Counted from the stretch's first letter, positions 1 through 8,924 are shown. The stretch: DNA of 64,000 nucleotides from Actinomycetota bacterium (GCA_027315345.1 DAHUYE010000083.1:1-64000), one strand, 5' to 3'. The notes: a model not told the origin generated them from the letters alone. Numbers and translations are program-made.

Positions 1-1
1 G

Positions 2-1474
2 GGGGTGCGGGCCGACCTGTCCCATCTCCTGGCCGAGCCGGAGTCGGTGGGGGCCGAGTTGGTCCGCACCGACCGGGGCGGGGACATCACCTATCACGGC
101 CCGGGCCAGCTAGTCGGGTACCCGATCCTGGACGTGCCCTCGGTTCCAGGCGCCGTTCCCGCTCATGTGCATGGGGTTGAGCAGGTGGTCATCGACACCC
201 TGGCCGACTTCGGGCTGGTGGCGGGGCGGCTAGAGGGTTACCCCGGGGTGTGGGTGGACCCGGCCGGAGCGGAGCCTCGCAAGATCGCCGCCGTCGGCAT
301 TCGGATCACTCGGGAGCGCTCCATGCACGGATTCGCTCTCAACGTCGATCCGGACATGGCCATGTTCGGCCACATCGTGCCGTGCGGTATCGCCGATCGG
401 CCGGTGACGTCCGTGGCGGCGGAGGGGCTCCGGGTCGGCATGAAGGAGGTGGTGGCGGCCCTGACGGTTCAGGCCGCCCGCCATTGGGGTCCGGCGGCGG
501 CGGTGGCCGAGGCGGCTTGGACGCTGCCGGCCGCGCCTGCCCGTCCAACCCCGGGCCGCGCCGACTCCCCGGGGGCGGTGGCGCTCAGCGACCGCAAGCC
601 GTCGTGGCTGCGGGTGAAGGCGGACCTGGGCCCGGACTACCGCCGTATCCGCTCGGTCATGCGCAGCCACGAGCTCGTCACCGTGTGCGAGGAGGCGGGC
701 TGTCCTAACAGTTTCGAGTGCTGGGCCGATGGCACCGCCACCTTCATGATCAACGGGGAACGCTGCACCCGGGCCTGCGGGTTCTGCCTGGTCGACACCC
801 GCCGGCCGGCGCCGCCCGACCCGGACGAGCCCCAGCGGGTGGCCGAGGCGGCCGCCGGTATGGGCCTGGCCCACGTGGTCGTCACGGCCGTAGCCCGGGA
901 CGACCTGGCCGACGGGGGAGCGGCCGGCTTCGCGGCCACCATCGCCGCCATCCGCCGGCTGCGGCCCGGGACGAGCGTGGAGGTTCTGATCCCGGACTGT
1001 AAAGGTGACCCGGTCGCGCTCGAGGCCATCTTCGCCGCCCGGCCCGATGTGTTGAACCACAACCTGGAGACGGTCCTTCGTCTCCAGCGGGCGGTACGGC
1101 CTTCGGCCTCCTATGCCCGCAGCCTGGCCGTGCTGGCCCGGGCCAAGGCGGCCGGCCTCACCGTCAAGTCGGGTCTCATCCTCGGCCTGGGCGAGACGGC
1201 CGGGGAGGTCGAACAGGCCCTTTGCGACCTGCGCTCGGTCGGGGTGGACATCGTGACCATGGGCCAGTACCTGCGGCCCACCCGGGCCCATCTTCCGGTG
1301 GCCCGGTGGTGGACGCCGGCCGAGATCGACGCCCTGGGCGACGCCGCCCGGGCCCTGGGCTTCGCCCACGTGGAGGCATCCCCGCTGACCCGGTCCAGCT
1401 ACCACGCCCGCCAGGGGGCCGTCGCCGCTTCGGGACTCACACCCGTCTCCCTGCTTTCCCGGAGCGGGGGGTGA
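2..1474 (+). CDS. lipBA: LipB-LipA fusion: octanoyltransferase / lipoyl synthase (5' partial)
   Basis: One uninterrupted frame carries two lipoate-assembly enzymes. Counting from the GTG at 5, residues 1-175 are LipB, which moves octanoate from acyl carrier protein to lipoyl domains; its catalytic Lys (residue 93, in RKIAAVG) and Cys (residue 127, in VPCGIADRP) are present. After an Ala/Pro-rich linker of about 20 residues, residues 192-489 are LipA, the radical-SAM enzyme that inserts two sulfurs. It shows the auxiliary cluster C228-x4-C233-x5-C239 and the radical-SAM triad C254-x3-C258-x2-C261. The usual LipB N-terminus is missing, so the gene begins upstream of the window and the GTG at 5 is internal. 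LipB and LipA are normally separate, so the fusion is unusual. A GTG at 578 could serve as a separate in-frame LipA start, but no stop separates the two parts. Confidence 0.93.
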   Translation, partial: GVRADLSHLLAEPESVGAELVRTDRGGDITYHGPGQLVGYPILDVPSVPGAVPAHVHGVEQVVIDTLADFGLVAGRLEGYPGVWVDPAGAEPRKIAAVGIRITRERSMHGFALNVDPDMAMFGHIVPCGIADRPVTSVAAEGLRVGMKEVVAALTVQAARHWGPAAAVAEAAWTLPAAPARPTPGRADSPGAVALSDRKPSWLRVKADLGPDYRRIRSVMRSHELVTVCEEAGCPNSFECWADGTATFMINGERCTRACGFCLVDTRRPAPPDPDEPQRVAEAAAGMGLAHVVVTAVARDDLADGGAAGFAATIAAIRRLRPGTSVEVLIPDCKGDPVALEAIFAARPDVLNHNLETVLRLQRAVRPSASYARSLAVLARAKAAGLTVKSGLILGLGETAGEVEQALCDLRSVGVDIVTMGQYLRPTRAHLPVARWWTPAEIDALGDAARALGFAHVEASPLTRSSYHARQGAVAASGLTPVSLLSRSGG

Positions 1475-2580
1475 GCGCCCGCCGGGAGCGCATGGACCGG
1501 GTCCGCTCGGCCATGGCCGCCGCCGGGGTCGACGCGCTGCTGCTCTCTCTGGGGGCCGACCTGCCCTGGCTCACCGGTTACGAGGCCATGCCCCTGGAGC
1601 GCCTGACCATGCTGGTCCTCCCCTCCGACGGGGCGGGGACCCTGGTGGTGCCCCGGCTGGAGGCGCCCCGGGTGAGGGAGGACGCTGATCTGTTCGCCCT
1701 GCGCCCCTGGGCCGAGACCGAGGACCCCTTCGCTCTGGTGGCCGGGCTGGTGGGCGGGCGCCGGTGCCTGGCCGTGTCCGACCGGGCCTGGTCCTCGGCG
1801 CTGCTGCGTCTGCAGTCGGACCTCCCCCACGCCACGTGGGCCCCGTCCTCGGTCGTGACCGGTCCGGTGCGGGCCGTCAAGGACGAGGCCGAGGTGGCCT
1901 GCCTCCGGGCCGCCGCCCAGGCCGCCGACCGGGTGGCCGTCGCCCTCCAGGCCGGGGAGGTCCCCCTTATCGGGCGGACCGAGGCGGCTGTCTCGGCCGA
2001 GATCGGCGCCCGCCTCCGGGCCGAGGGCCACAGCCGGGTCAATTTCGCCATCGTCGGCTCCGGACCCAACTCGGCCAGCCCCCACCACGAGCCGGGGGAG
2101 CGGGTCATCAACCCCGGCGAAATGGTCGTCTGCGACTTCGGCGGCACCCTCTCCCTGGACGGTGGTCCCGGCTACTGCTCCGACATCACCCGGACGGTGG
2201 TCACTGGGTCTCCCACCGCCGAGATGACCGACCTCTACGACGTGCTCCACGCCGCCCAGGCGGCGGCGGTGGCGGCCGCGGTATCGGGCGCCACCTGCCA
2301 GGACGTGGACCGGGCCGCCCGCCGGCCCATCACCGAGGCCGGCTACGGGGACGCCTTCATCCACCGGACCGGGCACGGGATCGGCCTGGAGGAGCACGAG
2401 GACCCCTACGTGGTGGAGGGCAACGCCACGCCGCTGGCCCCCGGCCACGCCTTTTCCGTCGAGCCCGGCATCTACCTGGCCGGACGCTTCGGGGCCCGGC
2501 TGGAGGACATCGTGGTGGCCGCCGAGGGTGGCCCCGACCCCCTGAACCGGGCCGACCACGGCCTGGCCGAGGTGGGCTGA
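1471..2580 (+). CDS. M24 family metallopeptidase (Xaa-Pro aminopeptidase/dipeptidase type)
   Basis: Cytoplasmic peptidase of about 369 residues that would release an N-terminal residue before proline or split Xaa-Pro dipeptides. The N-terminal half is the creatinase-like domain (contains LPWLTGYEAMPLERL). The C-terminal half is the pita-bread catalytic domain with the five expected metal ligands: Asp in VCDFGG, Asp in SDITRT, His in RTGHGIG, Glu in VEPGIY and Glu in RLEDI. The GTG start shares bases with the upstream TGA (GTGA overlap), so translation is probably coupled to the lipoate fusion gene. A longer in-frame reading upstream of 1471 is antisense-like noise. Exact substrate (XPP versus prolidase) cannot be read from the sequence. 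Confidence 0.93.
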   Translation: MSARRERMDRVRSAMAAAGVDALLLSLGADLPWLTGYEAMPLERLTMLVLPSDGAGTLVVPRLEAPRVREDADLFALRPWAETEDPFALVAGLVGGRRCLAVSDRAWSSALLRLQSDLPHATWAPSSVVTGPVRAVKDEAEVACLRAAAQAADRVAVALQAGEVPLIGRTEAAVSAEIGARLRAEGHSRVNFAIVGSGPNSASPHHEPGERVINPGEMVVCDFGGTLSLDGGPGYCSDITRTVVTGSPTAEMTDLYDVLHAAQAAAVAAAVSGATCQDVDRAARRPITEAGYGDAFIHRTGHGIGLEEHEDPYVVEGNATPLAPGHAFSVEPGIYLAGRFGARLEDIVVAAEGGPDPLNRADHGLAEVG

Positions 2581-2711
2581 GCCCTCCAGTGGCCCTCTCC
2601 GCCACCCCCCGTGGCGGCTCCGTCTCGATATGCCCCTGGCGGCCCGGGCCGCCATCTGTCAACATTCAATGCCTGTCAGGGCTTCCTGCCAGGGCGCGGA
2701 GGAGTAGGGGC

Positions 2712-3008
2712 ATGGATGGTTCCGCGGGCGGCCGGCCCGACGAGGGCCCGATCGAGGACCGGCTCAGGGAACCCCTGGAGTTGGTGCGCGCCGCTCTGGA
2801 CTCCGACCCCGGCGCCGGTCTGGAGGCGGTGGCGAGACTGAGGCCCCTGGTCGACGCCTGGGAGGACCGCCAGGTCGGACAGGCCCGGGACCAGGGCTGG
2901 AACTGGGCCGAGATCGCCAAGCGTCTGGGCCGGCACCGCCAGGCGGTCCACCGGGAGTACGCCCGGCGCAACCGCCCCGAGCCAGGCCAGCTCCGCCAGG
3001 GGGCCTGA
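2712..3008 (+). CDS. Small helix-turn-helix protein
   Basis: A 98-residue protein whose C-terminal half contains a clear helix-turn-helix, WNWAEIAKRLGRHRQAVHRE, of the kind found in small actinobacterial DNA-binding proteins. The N-terminal half is acidic and helical. The ATG is preceded by a GGAGGAG Shine-Dalgarno sequence about 8 nt upstream. The gene lies 131 bp after the M24 peptidase and converges with metH. Its target and function are unknown; a role as a local transcription regulator is inference from the HTH alone. Confidence 0.8.
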   Translation: MDGSAGGRPDEGPIEDRLREPLELVRAALDSDPGAGLEAVARLRPLVDAWEDRQVGQARDQGWNWAEIAKRLGRHRQAVHREYARRNRPEPGQLRQGA

Positions 3009-3016
3009 GCCAGGCC

Positions 3017-6000
3017 TTAACGGGCCACGAAGTACTTGGCCTGGGGGTGGTGGCAGATGATGGCCAGGGTGGACTGCTCGGGATGGAGCTGGAACCCGTC
3101 GCTGACCTCGACGCCGATGCGGTCGGCCTCGAGTAGTTCAGCCACCTTGGCGTTGTCCTCCAGGTCCGGGCAGGCCGGGTAGCCCCACGAATACCGACCG
3201 CCCCGGTACTGCTGGCGGAACAGGCCGCCCAGGCTGGGTCCGTCCTCGTCCACGAAGCCCCATTCTTCCCGGATGCGCTTGTGCCACAGCTCGGCCAGGG
3301 CCTCGGCCATCTCCACCGACAGCCCGTGCAACATCAGGTAGTCCTGGTATTTGTTCTCGGCGAAGAGACGGGCCGTCTCCTCCGACGCCCTCGACCCCAT
3401 GGTCACCAGGTGGAAGGCGGCCCAGTCCTCCTGCCCGGACGCCGTCGAACGGAAGAAGTCGGCGATGCAGAGGAACGGCTCCCGGCGCTGGCGGGGGAAG
3501 GAGAAACGCATCCGCTCGCCCGTGCGGGACTCGTCCTTCCACACGATCAGGTCGTTGCCCTCGGCGTTGACGGCGAAGTACCCGTACGCCACGGCCGGCA
3601 CCAGCACCCCTCCGGCCTTGGCCTTGTCCAACTCCGCCCGCAGGCTGGGCCGGATGCGGGCCTTGAAGTCCCCGTCCGCCTCCCCCTTCTCGGGCCGGAA
3701 GCCCCACTGGTTGCGGAACAGTGAGGTCTCGTTGATGAAGCCGGCCACCTCATCCACGGAGATTCCCTTGACCACGCGGCTGCCGACGAAGGGCGGCGTA
3801 TACACCCGATTGTCCTCCGCCACCTCGGGGGAGCGGGCTGGGAGTGCCTCATCCGGCAGGGCGGTGGCGGCGTCGGTCTCGCTCTTGCGGGGGGGCAGGA
3901 TCCGCTCCGACAGCTTGCGCCCGAAGTCGGCGTCCTCCTCCCCGGTGCGCTTGAGTTCCATGAGCCGGTCCATGGTGCGCAGCCCCTCGAAGGCGTCCCG
4001 GCCGTAGAACAGGCGGCCTTCGTAGACCTGGCGCAGGTCACGTTCGACATAGGTGCGGGTCAGGGCCGCTCCACCCAACAGGACGGGCATGGCCGACAAG
4101 CCCCGGCTGTTCAGTTCCTCCAGGTTCTCGCGCATGATCAGGGTGCTCTTGACCAGCAGACCGCTCATGCCGATGGCGTCGGCGCCCACCTCCTCGGCCT
4201 TGGCCAGGATGTCGGCCAGGGGCACCTTTATGCCGAGGTTGTGGACCTGGTAGCCGTTGTTGGTGAGGATGATGTCGACCAGGTTCTTACCGATGTCATG
4301 GACGTCGCCCTTGACGGTGGCCAGAACGACCTTGCCCTTACCGCCGTCCCCGGTCTTCTCCATGTGCGGTTCGAGATAGGCCACGGCCGTCTTCATGGTC
4401 TCGGCCGACTGCAGCACGAACGGCAGCTGCATCTGGCCTGACCCGAACAGCTCTCCGACCACCTTCATGCCCTCGAGCAGGACATCGTTGACAATGGCCA
4501 GAGCCGCCAGCCCGTTGCTCAGGGCCTCCTCGAGATCCTCGGTCAGGCCGTTGCGGTCCCCGTCGATGATGCGGGCCTTCAGCCGTTCCTCCACGGGCCA
4601 GCCGCTGCGATCCTCCTTTTCGTGGGCGCCACTGGTAACCCCTTCGAACAGACCCAGGAGCTCCTGCAACGGGTCGTAGCCCTCCCGGCGGCGGTCGTAG
4701 ATCAGATCCAGGCACACCTCGACGTGGTGGGGATCGATGCGGTTGAGAGGCATGATCCGGGCCGGGCTGACCATGGCCGCGTCCAAGCCCGCTTCCTGAG
4801 CCTCGTGCAGGAAGACCGAGTTGAGGACATGACGGGCCGCCGGGTTGAGTCCGAAGGAGACGTTGGACACACCCAGGCTGGTGTGCACGCCCGGCAGCTC
4901 CGCCTTGATCCGGCGAATTCCCTCGATGGTCTCGAAGGCATCCTTCCGGCTCTCCTCCATGCCGGTGGCGATGGTGAGGGTGTTGGTGTCGAAGAACAGG
5001 TCGGTCGGATCGATCCCGTAGCGCTCCACGGCCAGATCCCGGATGCGACGGGCTATCTCCAGCTTGCGATCGGCCGTGCGGGCCTGGCCGGTCTCATCGA
5101 TGCACATGCAGACCACGGCGGCGCCGTAGTCCCGGGCCAGGCTCATGACCCGGTCGAAGCGCTTGCCCTCCTCCTCGCCCTCCTCCAGGTTGGCGGAGTT
5201 GAGGATGGCCTTTCCCCCGAAGCGCTGCAGTCCGGCCTCGACCACCTCCGGCTCGGTGGAGTCCAACATGATCGGCGCCGTGGACTGGGTGGCGAAGAGG
5301 GCTGCCACCATGTCCATGTCGGCCCGCCCGTCCCGACCGGTGTAGTCGACGCAGAGGTCGAGGGTGTGGGCCCCCTCCTTGATCTGGTCCCGGGCGATCT
5401 CGGCGCAGGTGTCCAGGTCGGCCTCGATCATCGCCTCCCGGAACTTCTTGCCTCCGGTGGCGTTGGCCCGCTCTCCCACGATCAGCACCGAGGGCGACTG
5501 GTCGTAGGGGACGTGGCTGTACAGCGAGGCCAGTCCCGGTTCGGGCTGGATCTGGGGCCGGGCCGGCTCCAGGCTGGCGCAGGCGTCTACCACCGCCTTG
5601 AGATGCTCGGGCGTCGTTCCGCAGCAGCCGCCCACCACCGAGACCCCCAACTCGGTGATGAACCGGGCATGGTGCTCGGCCAGCTGATCCGGGGTCAGGT
5701 CGTAATGGGTCTGACCGTCCACCACCGAGGGCAGGCCGGCGTTGGGCAGGCAGGAGATGGGTACCGGGCTGTGCTGGGACAGATAGCGGAGGTGTTCGCC
5801 CATCTCCCTGGGACCGGTGGCGCAGTTGAGCCCGATGACGTCGGGGCGCAGAGCGGCCAGGGCGGTGAGAGCGGCGCCGATCTCCGATCCCACCAGCATG
5901 CGCCCAGTGGTCTCCATGGTCACCTGGACCTGGATGGGCACCTCCCGGCCGGTGGCGCCCATGGCCCGGCGGCAGGCGATGATGCCGGCCTTGGCCGCCA

Positions 6001-6493
6001 GCAGGTCGTACTGGGTCTCCACCAGCAGCAGGTCGACCCCGCCCTCGATCAGGGCGGCGGCCTGGACCTCGTAGGCGTCGCGCAACTCGGCGAAGGAGAT
6101 GTGTCCCAGCGACGGAAGCTTCGTCCCCGGCCCCATCGAACCGGCCACCCAGCGGGGGCGGCCCGGAGTGGAGTAGGAGCCGGCCACCTCCCGGGCCAGG
6201 CGGGCGGCGGCCAGATTCAGCTCATAGGCCCGATCGGCTATCCCGTACTCGTTGAGGACGGTGGCGAAGGCGCCGAAAGTGTGGGTCTCGATCACGTCGA
6301 CGCCCACGTCCAGGAAGGCCCGGTGCACATCGGCGGCCACGTCCGGTCGGGTCACCACCAGCATCTCGTTGCAGCCCTCGAGCGCTTCCCCCCCGAAATC
6401 GTCCGCGGTCAGGTTGGCGGCCTGGAAGCTGGTCCCCGAGGCGCCGTCGAATATGACGACCCGCTGACGCACGGCTTCCAGGTAGGAGGACAC
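3017..6493 (-). CDS. metH: Cobalamin-dependent methionine synthase
   Basis: Full-length (1158 residues) MetH, which transfers the methyl group of methyltetrahydrofolate to homocysteine through cobalamin. Domains in order: homocysteine-binding barrel with zinc ligands C224, C290 and C291; pterin-binding barrel (from about 330); cap helices and B12-binding domain with the DxHxxG motif at about 730-735 (H732 is the expected lower axial ligand); and the SAM-binding reactivation domain at the C-terminus (GYPACPD, HPEQSTLA). GTG start at 6493 follows the box TAGCCT by 7 nt, suggesting a leaderless mRNA. It is divergent from a cobalamin adenosyltransferase only 64 bp away, so two B12 genes share one short control region. 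AhcY at 47899 completes the methyl cycle. Confidence 0.98.
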   Translation of the reverse strand: MSSYLEAVRQRVVIFDGASGTSFQAANLTADDFGGEALEGCNEMLVVTRPDVAADVHRAFLDVGVDVIETHTFGAFATVLNEYGIADRAYELNLAAARLAREVAGSYSTPGRPRWVAGSMGPGTKLPSLGHISFAELRDAYEVQAAALIEGGVDLLLVETQYDLLAAKAGIIACRRAMGATGREVPIQVQVTMETTGRMLVGSEIGAALTALAALRPDVIGLNCATGPREMGEHLRYLSQHSPVPISCLPNAGLPSVVDGQTHYDLTPDQLAEHHARFITELGVSVVGGCCGTTPEHLKAVVDACASLEPARPQIQPEPGLASLYSHVPYDQSPSVLIVGERANATGGKKFREAMIEADLDTCAEIARDQIKEGAHTLDLCVDYTGRDGRADMDMVAALFATQSTAPIMLDSTEPEVVEAGLQRFGGKAILNSANLEEGEEEGKRFDRVMSLARDYGAAVVCMCIDETGQARTADRKLEIARRIRDLAVERYGIDPTDLFFDTNTLTIATGMEESRKDAFETIEGIRRIKAELPGVHTSLGVSNVSFGLNPAARHVLNSVFLHEAQEAGLDAAMVSPARIMPLNRIDPHHVEVCLDLIYDRRREGYDPLQELLGLFEGVTSGAHEKEDRSGWPVEERLKARIIDGDRNGLTEDLEEALSNGLAALAIVNDVLLEGMKVVGELFGSGQMQLPFVLQSAETMKTAVAYLEPHMEKTGDGGKGKVVLATVKGDVHDIGKNLVDIILTNNGYQVHNLGIKVPLADILAKAEEVGADAIGMSGLLVKSTLIMRENLEELNSRGLSAMPVLLGGAALTRTYVERDLRQVYEGRLFYGRDAFEGLRTMDRLMELKRTGEEDADFGRKLSERILPPRKSETDAATALPDEALPARSPEVAEDNRVYTPPFVGSRVVKGISVDEVAGFINETSLFRNQWGFRPEKGEADGDFKARIRPSLRAELDKAKAGGVLVPAVAYGYFAVNAEGNDLIVWKDESRTGERMRFSFPRQRREPFLCIADFFRSTASGQEDWAAFHLVTMGSRASEETARLFAENKYQDYLMLHGLSVEMAEALAELWHKRIREEWGFVDEDGPSLGGLFRQQYRGGRYSWGYPACPDLEDNAKVAELLEADRIGVEVSDGFQLHPEQSTLAIICHHPQAKYFVAR

Positions 6494-6500
6494 GGCTACT

Positions 6501-6506
6501 AGGCTA
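6501..6506 (-). promoter_or_regulatory. Putative -10 box of metH
   Basis: TAGCCT on the minus strand, 7 nt before the metH GTG. It fits the TANNNT-N6-10-start pattern seen in front of many genes in this window, implying transcription starts at or near the start codon. Confidence 0.6.
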
Positions 6507-6544
6507 CTTTCGCCGTGGTGGGGGCCCGCCGGGATAACAGCCCA

Positions 6545-6550
6545 TAGATT
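6545..6550 (+). promoter_or_regulatory. Putative -10 box of cobalamin adenosyltransferase gene
   Basis: TAGATT followed by 7 nt and the TTG start at 6558. The spacing matches the other leaderless candidates here and supports the unusual TTG as the true start. Confidence 0.55.
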
Positions 6551-6557
6551 CAGGGCC

Positions 6558-7106
6558 TTGAAGATCTACACCCGCAAGGGCGACGACGGCACCACCGGCC
6601 TCCTCTACGGCGGACGGGTTCCGAAGGATGACCCCCGCATCGACGCCAATGGCGTGGCGGACGAGGCCCAGGCCGCTCTGGGCCTGGCCCGCAGCGAGGC
6701 CGAGCCGGACAGCGAACTGGACCAGCTCCTCATCCGACTGGAGCGCGAGCTGTATGTCCTCATGGCCGAGGTGGCCACCGACCCCTCCAACCGTCACAAG
6801 CTGGAGGCGGGCCGGACCCTGGTAACCCCGGAGATGGTGGCGGCCCTCGAGGCAGACATCGACCGGCTCACCACCCGCTTCGATATGCCCAAGGAGTTCG
6901 TGGTGCCCGGCAGCGGGCGGGCCTCGGCTGCCCTCGACGTGGCCCGGACCATCGTTCGCCGCGCCGAGCGACTGGTGGGCGGCCTCGACCTGGGCGACGG
7001 TTCCGTGAGGCCCTATCTCAACCGCTTGTCCGACCTGTTGTGGACGATGGCCCGCTGGCAGGAGGGCGAACACCTCTCATCCCGTACCGGAAAGGCGAGC
7101 CGATGA
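6558..7106 (+). CDS. PduO-type cob(I)alamin adenosyltransferase
   Basis: A 182-residue enzyme that adds the 5'-deoxyadenosyl group of ATP to cob(I)alamin, making the coenzyme for mutases. The N-terminal ATP-binding signature is clear (IYTRKGDDGTTGLLYGGRV), as are the later family segments GSGRASAALDVARTIVRRAER and NRLSDLLWTMAR; length is typical of the single-domain PduO/MMAB family. The TTG start is chosen because the protein begins exactly at the family N-terminus and a TAGATT box lies 7 nt upstream. It overlaps the following pepA by an ATGA. A likely client is the methylmalonyl-CoA-type mutase at 12288. Confidence 0.96.
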   Translation: MKIYTRKGDDGTTGLLYGGRVPKDDPRIDANGVADEAQAALGLARSEAEPDSELDQLLIRLERELYVLMAEVATDPSNRHKLEAGRTLVTPEMVAALEADIDRLTTRFDMPKEFVVPGSGRASAALDVARTIVRRAERLVGGLDLGDGSVRPYLNRLSDLLWTMARWQEGEHLSSRTGKASR

Positions 7107-8758
7107 CCGCAGCTTTCGGAGACCCGTCCTCCCCGGGACGGCGCCGCCTACTCGACGTGGCCGTGGCCGCCCGGGTGCCCGGCCGAGCCGAGGTGGTCGG
7201 CGTCCTGACCCAACCTGGTGCTGCCTCGGTCAAGCTCCCCGGGGGCGGTTCAGTCAGCGGTGAACGCTTGGCCCATCGCGGCTTCGAGGGCAAGGCCGGC
7301 CAGTCGGTCGTCCTGTCCTCCGCTTCGGCGGACGGCGCCGGTCCCGTGGTCATCGCCCTGGGCGTCGGGGCCGGCCCGGACACCCCCGTCTCGGAAGGAA
7401 TCCGCCGGGCCGCCGCCGGCCTGGTCCGCTCCGCCGGCCGGGCCCGCTCCGTGGCCCTGGTCATGGGCGCCCTACCGGATGGAGTCGACGCTCCGGCGGC
7501 GGCCCAGGCGGCGGCCGAAGGGGCCGCCCTGGCGACCTACCGCTACCTCGGCTTCAAGTCCTCCACCGAAGGGGGCGGCCAGGTTGAGCGCCTCACTTTG
7601 GTGTCGAACGCCGGCGCATCCCTTCTGTCCGCCCTGCAGCGGGGCGCCGCCATCGCTTCGGCCGTGGCCCTGGTCCGGGACCTGGTCAATGAGCCGCCCA
7701 GCTCTCTCACCCCCACCCGGATGGCGGCCATCTCCGAATTGGTGGCCGACCGGCATGGCATCTCGGCCAAGGTTTTTGACCTGGCCGACATCCAGAGGGA
7801 GCGCCTGGGGGGGCTGGCCGGCGTGGCCCGGGGTTCGGAACAGGAGCCCCGCATGGTCCGCCTCGAGTACCAGCCAGCGGGTCGCCCGCGGGCCACGGTG
7901 GCCCTGGTCGGGAAGGGCATCACCTTCGACTCCGGGGGGCTGTCCCTCAAGTCCGGCGAAGGCATGATGACCATGAAGAACGACATGGCCGGCGCCGCCG
8001 TCGTTCTCGGCACCATGTCGGTCCTGGCCGAGCTCGACGTGCCGGTCCGGGTGATCGGGTTCATGCCCATGACCGAGAACATGCCGGGGGGCCGGGCCAT
8101 CAAGCCGGGCGACGTCCTGCGGGCCCGCAACGGCAAGACCATGGAGGTCCTCAACACCGACGCCGAGGGCCGGCTGGTCCTGGCCGACGGCCTCTCCCTG
8201 GCCGCCGAGGAGAAGCCTGACGCCATCATCGACCTGGCCACCCTCACCGGTGCCGTCGTGGTCGCCCTGGGCCGCAAGATCGCCGGCTTGATGGGCAACG
8301 ACGAAGCCCTCGTCGCCCGGGTCCAGTCCGCCGGCGCCCAGGCCGGCGAGCGCTACTGGCCCCTGCCGCTACCGGTTGAGTACCGCCGGGACATCGACTC
8401 CCAGGTGGCCGACATGAAGAACATCGGTAACGCCGGCCAGGCCGGCTCGATCATCGCAGGCCTGTTCTTACAGGAGTTCGTGGATGACCGGCCCTGGGCC
8501 CACCTGGACATAGCCGGCACCGCCTTCGGGGACACCGACCAGGGCTACACCAGCCGGGGCGCCACCGGATTCGGTCTGCGCACCCTGGTCGAGTTGCTCA
8601 CCAACTGGGCCCCCGCCCCTGCCTCGGCCCGGCCCACCAAAGGGGCCAAGTCCGCCAGGGCCGGCGTCGGCCGGACGACCAGGGCCGCCAAGTCCGCCCG
8701 GGGACAAGCCAAGGCGAGCGGGCCGGCCAAGGTAACCAAGTCCGCCCGGAGGCACTGA
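7103..8758 (+). CDS. pepA: Leucyl aminopeptidase (M17) with basic KSAR-repeat tail
   Basis: Cytosolic zinc aminopeptidase of about 551 residues. The N-terminal macrodomain-like region is followed by the M17 catalytic domain with VGKGITFDSGG, KNDMAGAA and the signature NTDAEGRL (starting near residue 351), which hold the two-metal centre. The ATG at 7103 overlaps the stop of the adenosyltransferase gene (ATGA), so the two are probably cotranslated. Odd feature: after the normal family end (about residue 505) there is a tail of some 45 residues rich in Ala, Lys, Arg, Ser and Thr with three KSAR motifs, resembling histone-H1-like tails of actinobacterial DNA-binding proteins. PepA of E. coli moonlights in DNA binding, so a nucleic-acid role for the tail is possible but only inferred. 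Confidence 0.95.
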   Translation: MTAAFGDPSSPGRRRLLDVAVAARVPGRAEVVGVLTQPGAASVKLPGGGSVSGERLAHRGFEGKAGQSVVLSSASADGAGPVVIALGVGAGPDTPVSEGIRRAAAGLVRSAGRARSVALVMGALPDGVDAPAAAQAAAEGAALATYRYLGFKSSTEGGGQVERLTLVSNAGASLLSALQRGAAIASAVALVRDLVNEPPSSLTPTRMAAISELVADRHGISAKVFDLADIQRERLGGLAGVARGSEQEPRMVRLEYQPAGRPRATVALVGKGITFDSGGLSLKSGEGMMTMKNDMAGAAVVLGTMSVLAELDVPVRVIGFMPMTENMPGGRAIKPGDVLRARNGKTMEVLNTDAEGRLVLADGLSLAAEEKPDAIIDLATLTGAVVVALGRKIAGLMGNDEALVARVQSAGAQAGERYWPLPLPVEYRRDIDSQVADMKNIGNAGQAGSIIAGLFLQEFVDDRPWAHLDIAGTAFGDTDQGYTSRGATGFGLRTLVELLTNWAPAPASARPTKGAKSARAGVGRTTRAAKSARGQAKASGPAKVTKSARRH

Positions 8759-8781
8759 GCAGGCTGCAGCCGGCCCCTGTG

Positions 8782-8797
8782 GGTGGCGGCCGCCACC
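8782..8797. terminator. Possible terminator hairpin after pepA
   Basis: A perfect 16-bp palindrome (GGTGGCGGCCGCCACC) lies 23 bp after the pepA stop, between convergent genes. There is no U-tract, so termination is only a possibility. Confidence 0.3.
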
Positions 8798-8823
8798 GTC
8801 AGTGGCGCGGAGTGAGGGATGCA

Positions 8824-8920
8824 ACTTGAACGGACACGCCGAAATATTGAACTTTGTCGACTAGTGGCGAACAAATATTCGTTTCACAATCATTTCGTAA
8901 TATAGAACGGGGGTGCGTTC
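8824..8920. other. AT-rich intergenic island
   Basis: About 100 bp of unusually AT-rich DNA between two convergent genes in a roughly 70% GC background. It holds two TTGAAC hexamers 22 bp apart and the imperfect palindrome CGAACAAATATTCG. No ORF with coding character is visible. It could be a small-RNA promoter, a protein-binding site or a spacer; nothing in the sequence decides. Confidence 0.35.
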
Positions 8921-8924
8921 AAAG

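Noticed and set aside
4622-6502. 626-codon plus-strand frame across metH.
   Set aside because: Antisense to a full-length MetH; composition (Gly, His, Gln, Val rich) is typical of antisense frames here.
6494-6557. Cobalamin riboswitch between metH and the adenosyltransferase.
   Set aside because: The gap is 64 bp and both genes appear to start right after their -10 boxes, leaving no room for the roughly 200-nt element.
8867-8880. LexA (SOS) box as a feature.
   Set aside because: One mismatch from the core and no gene starts next to it; reported as a finding only.
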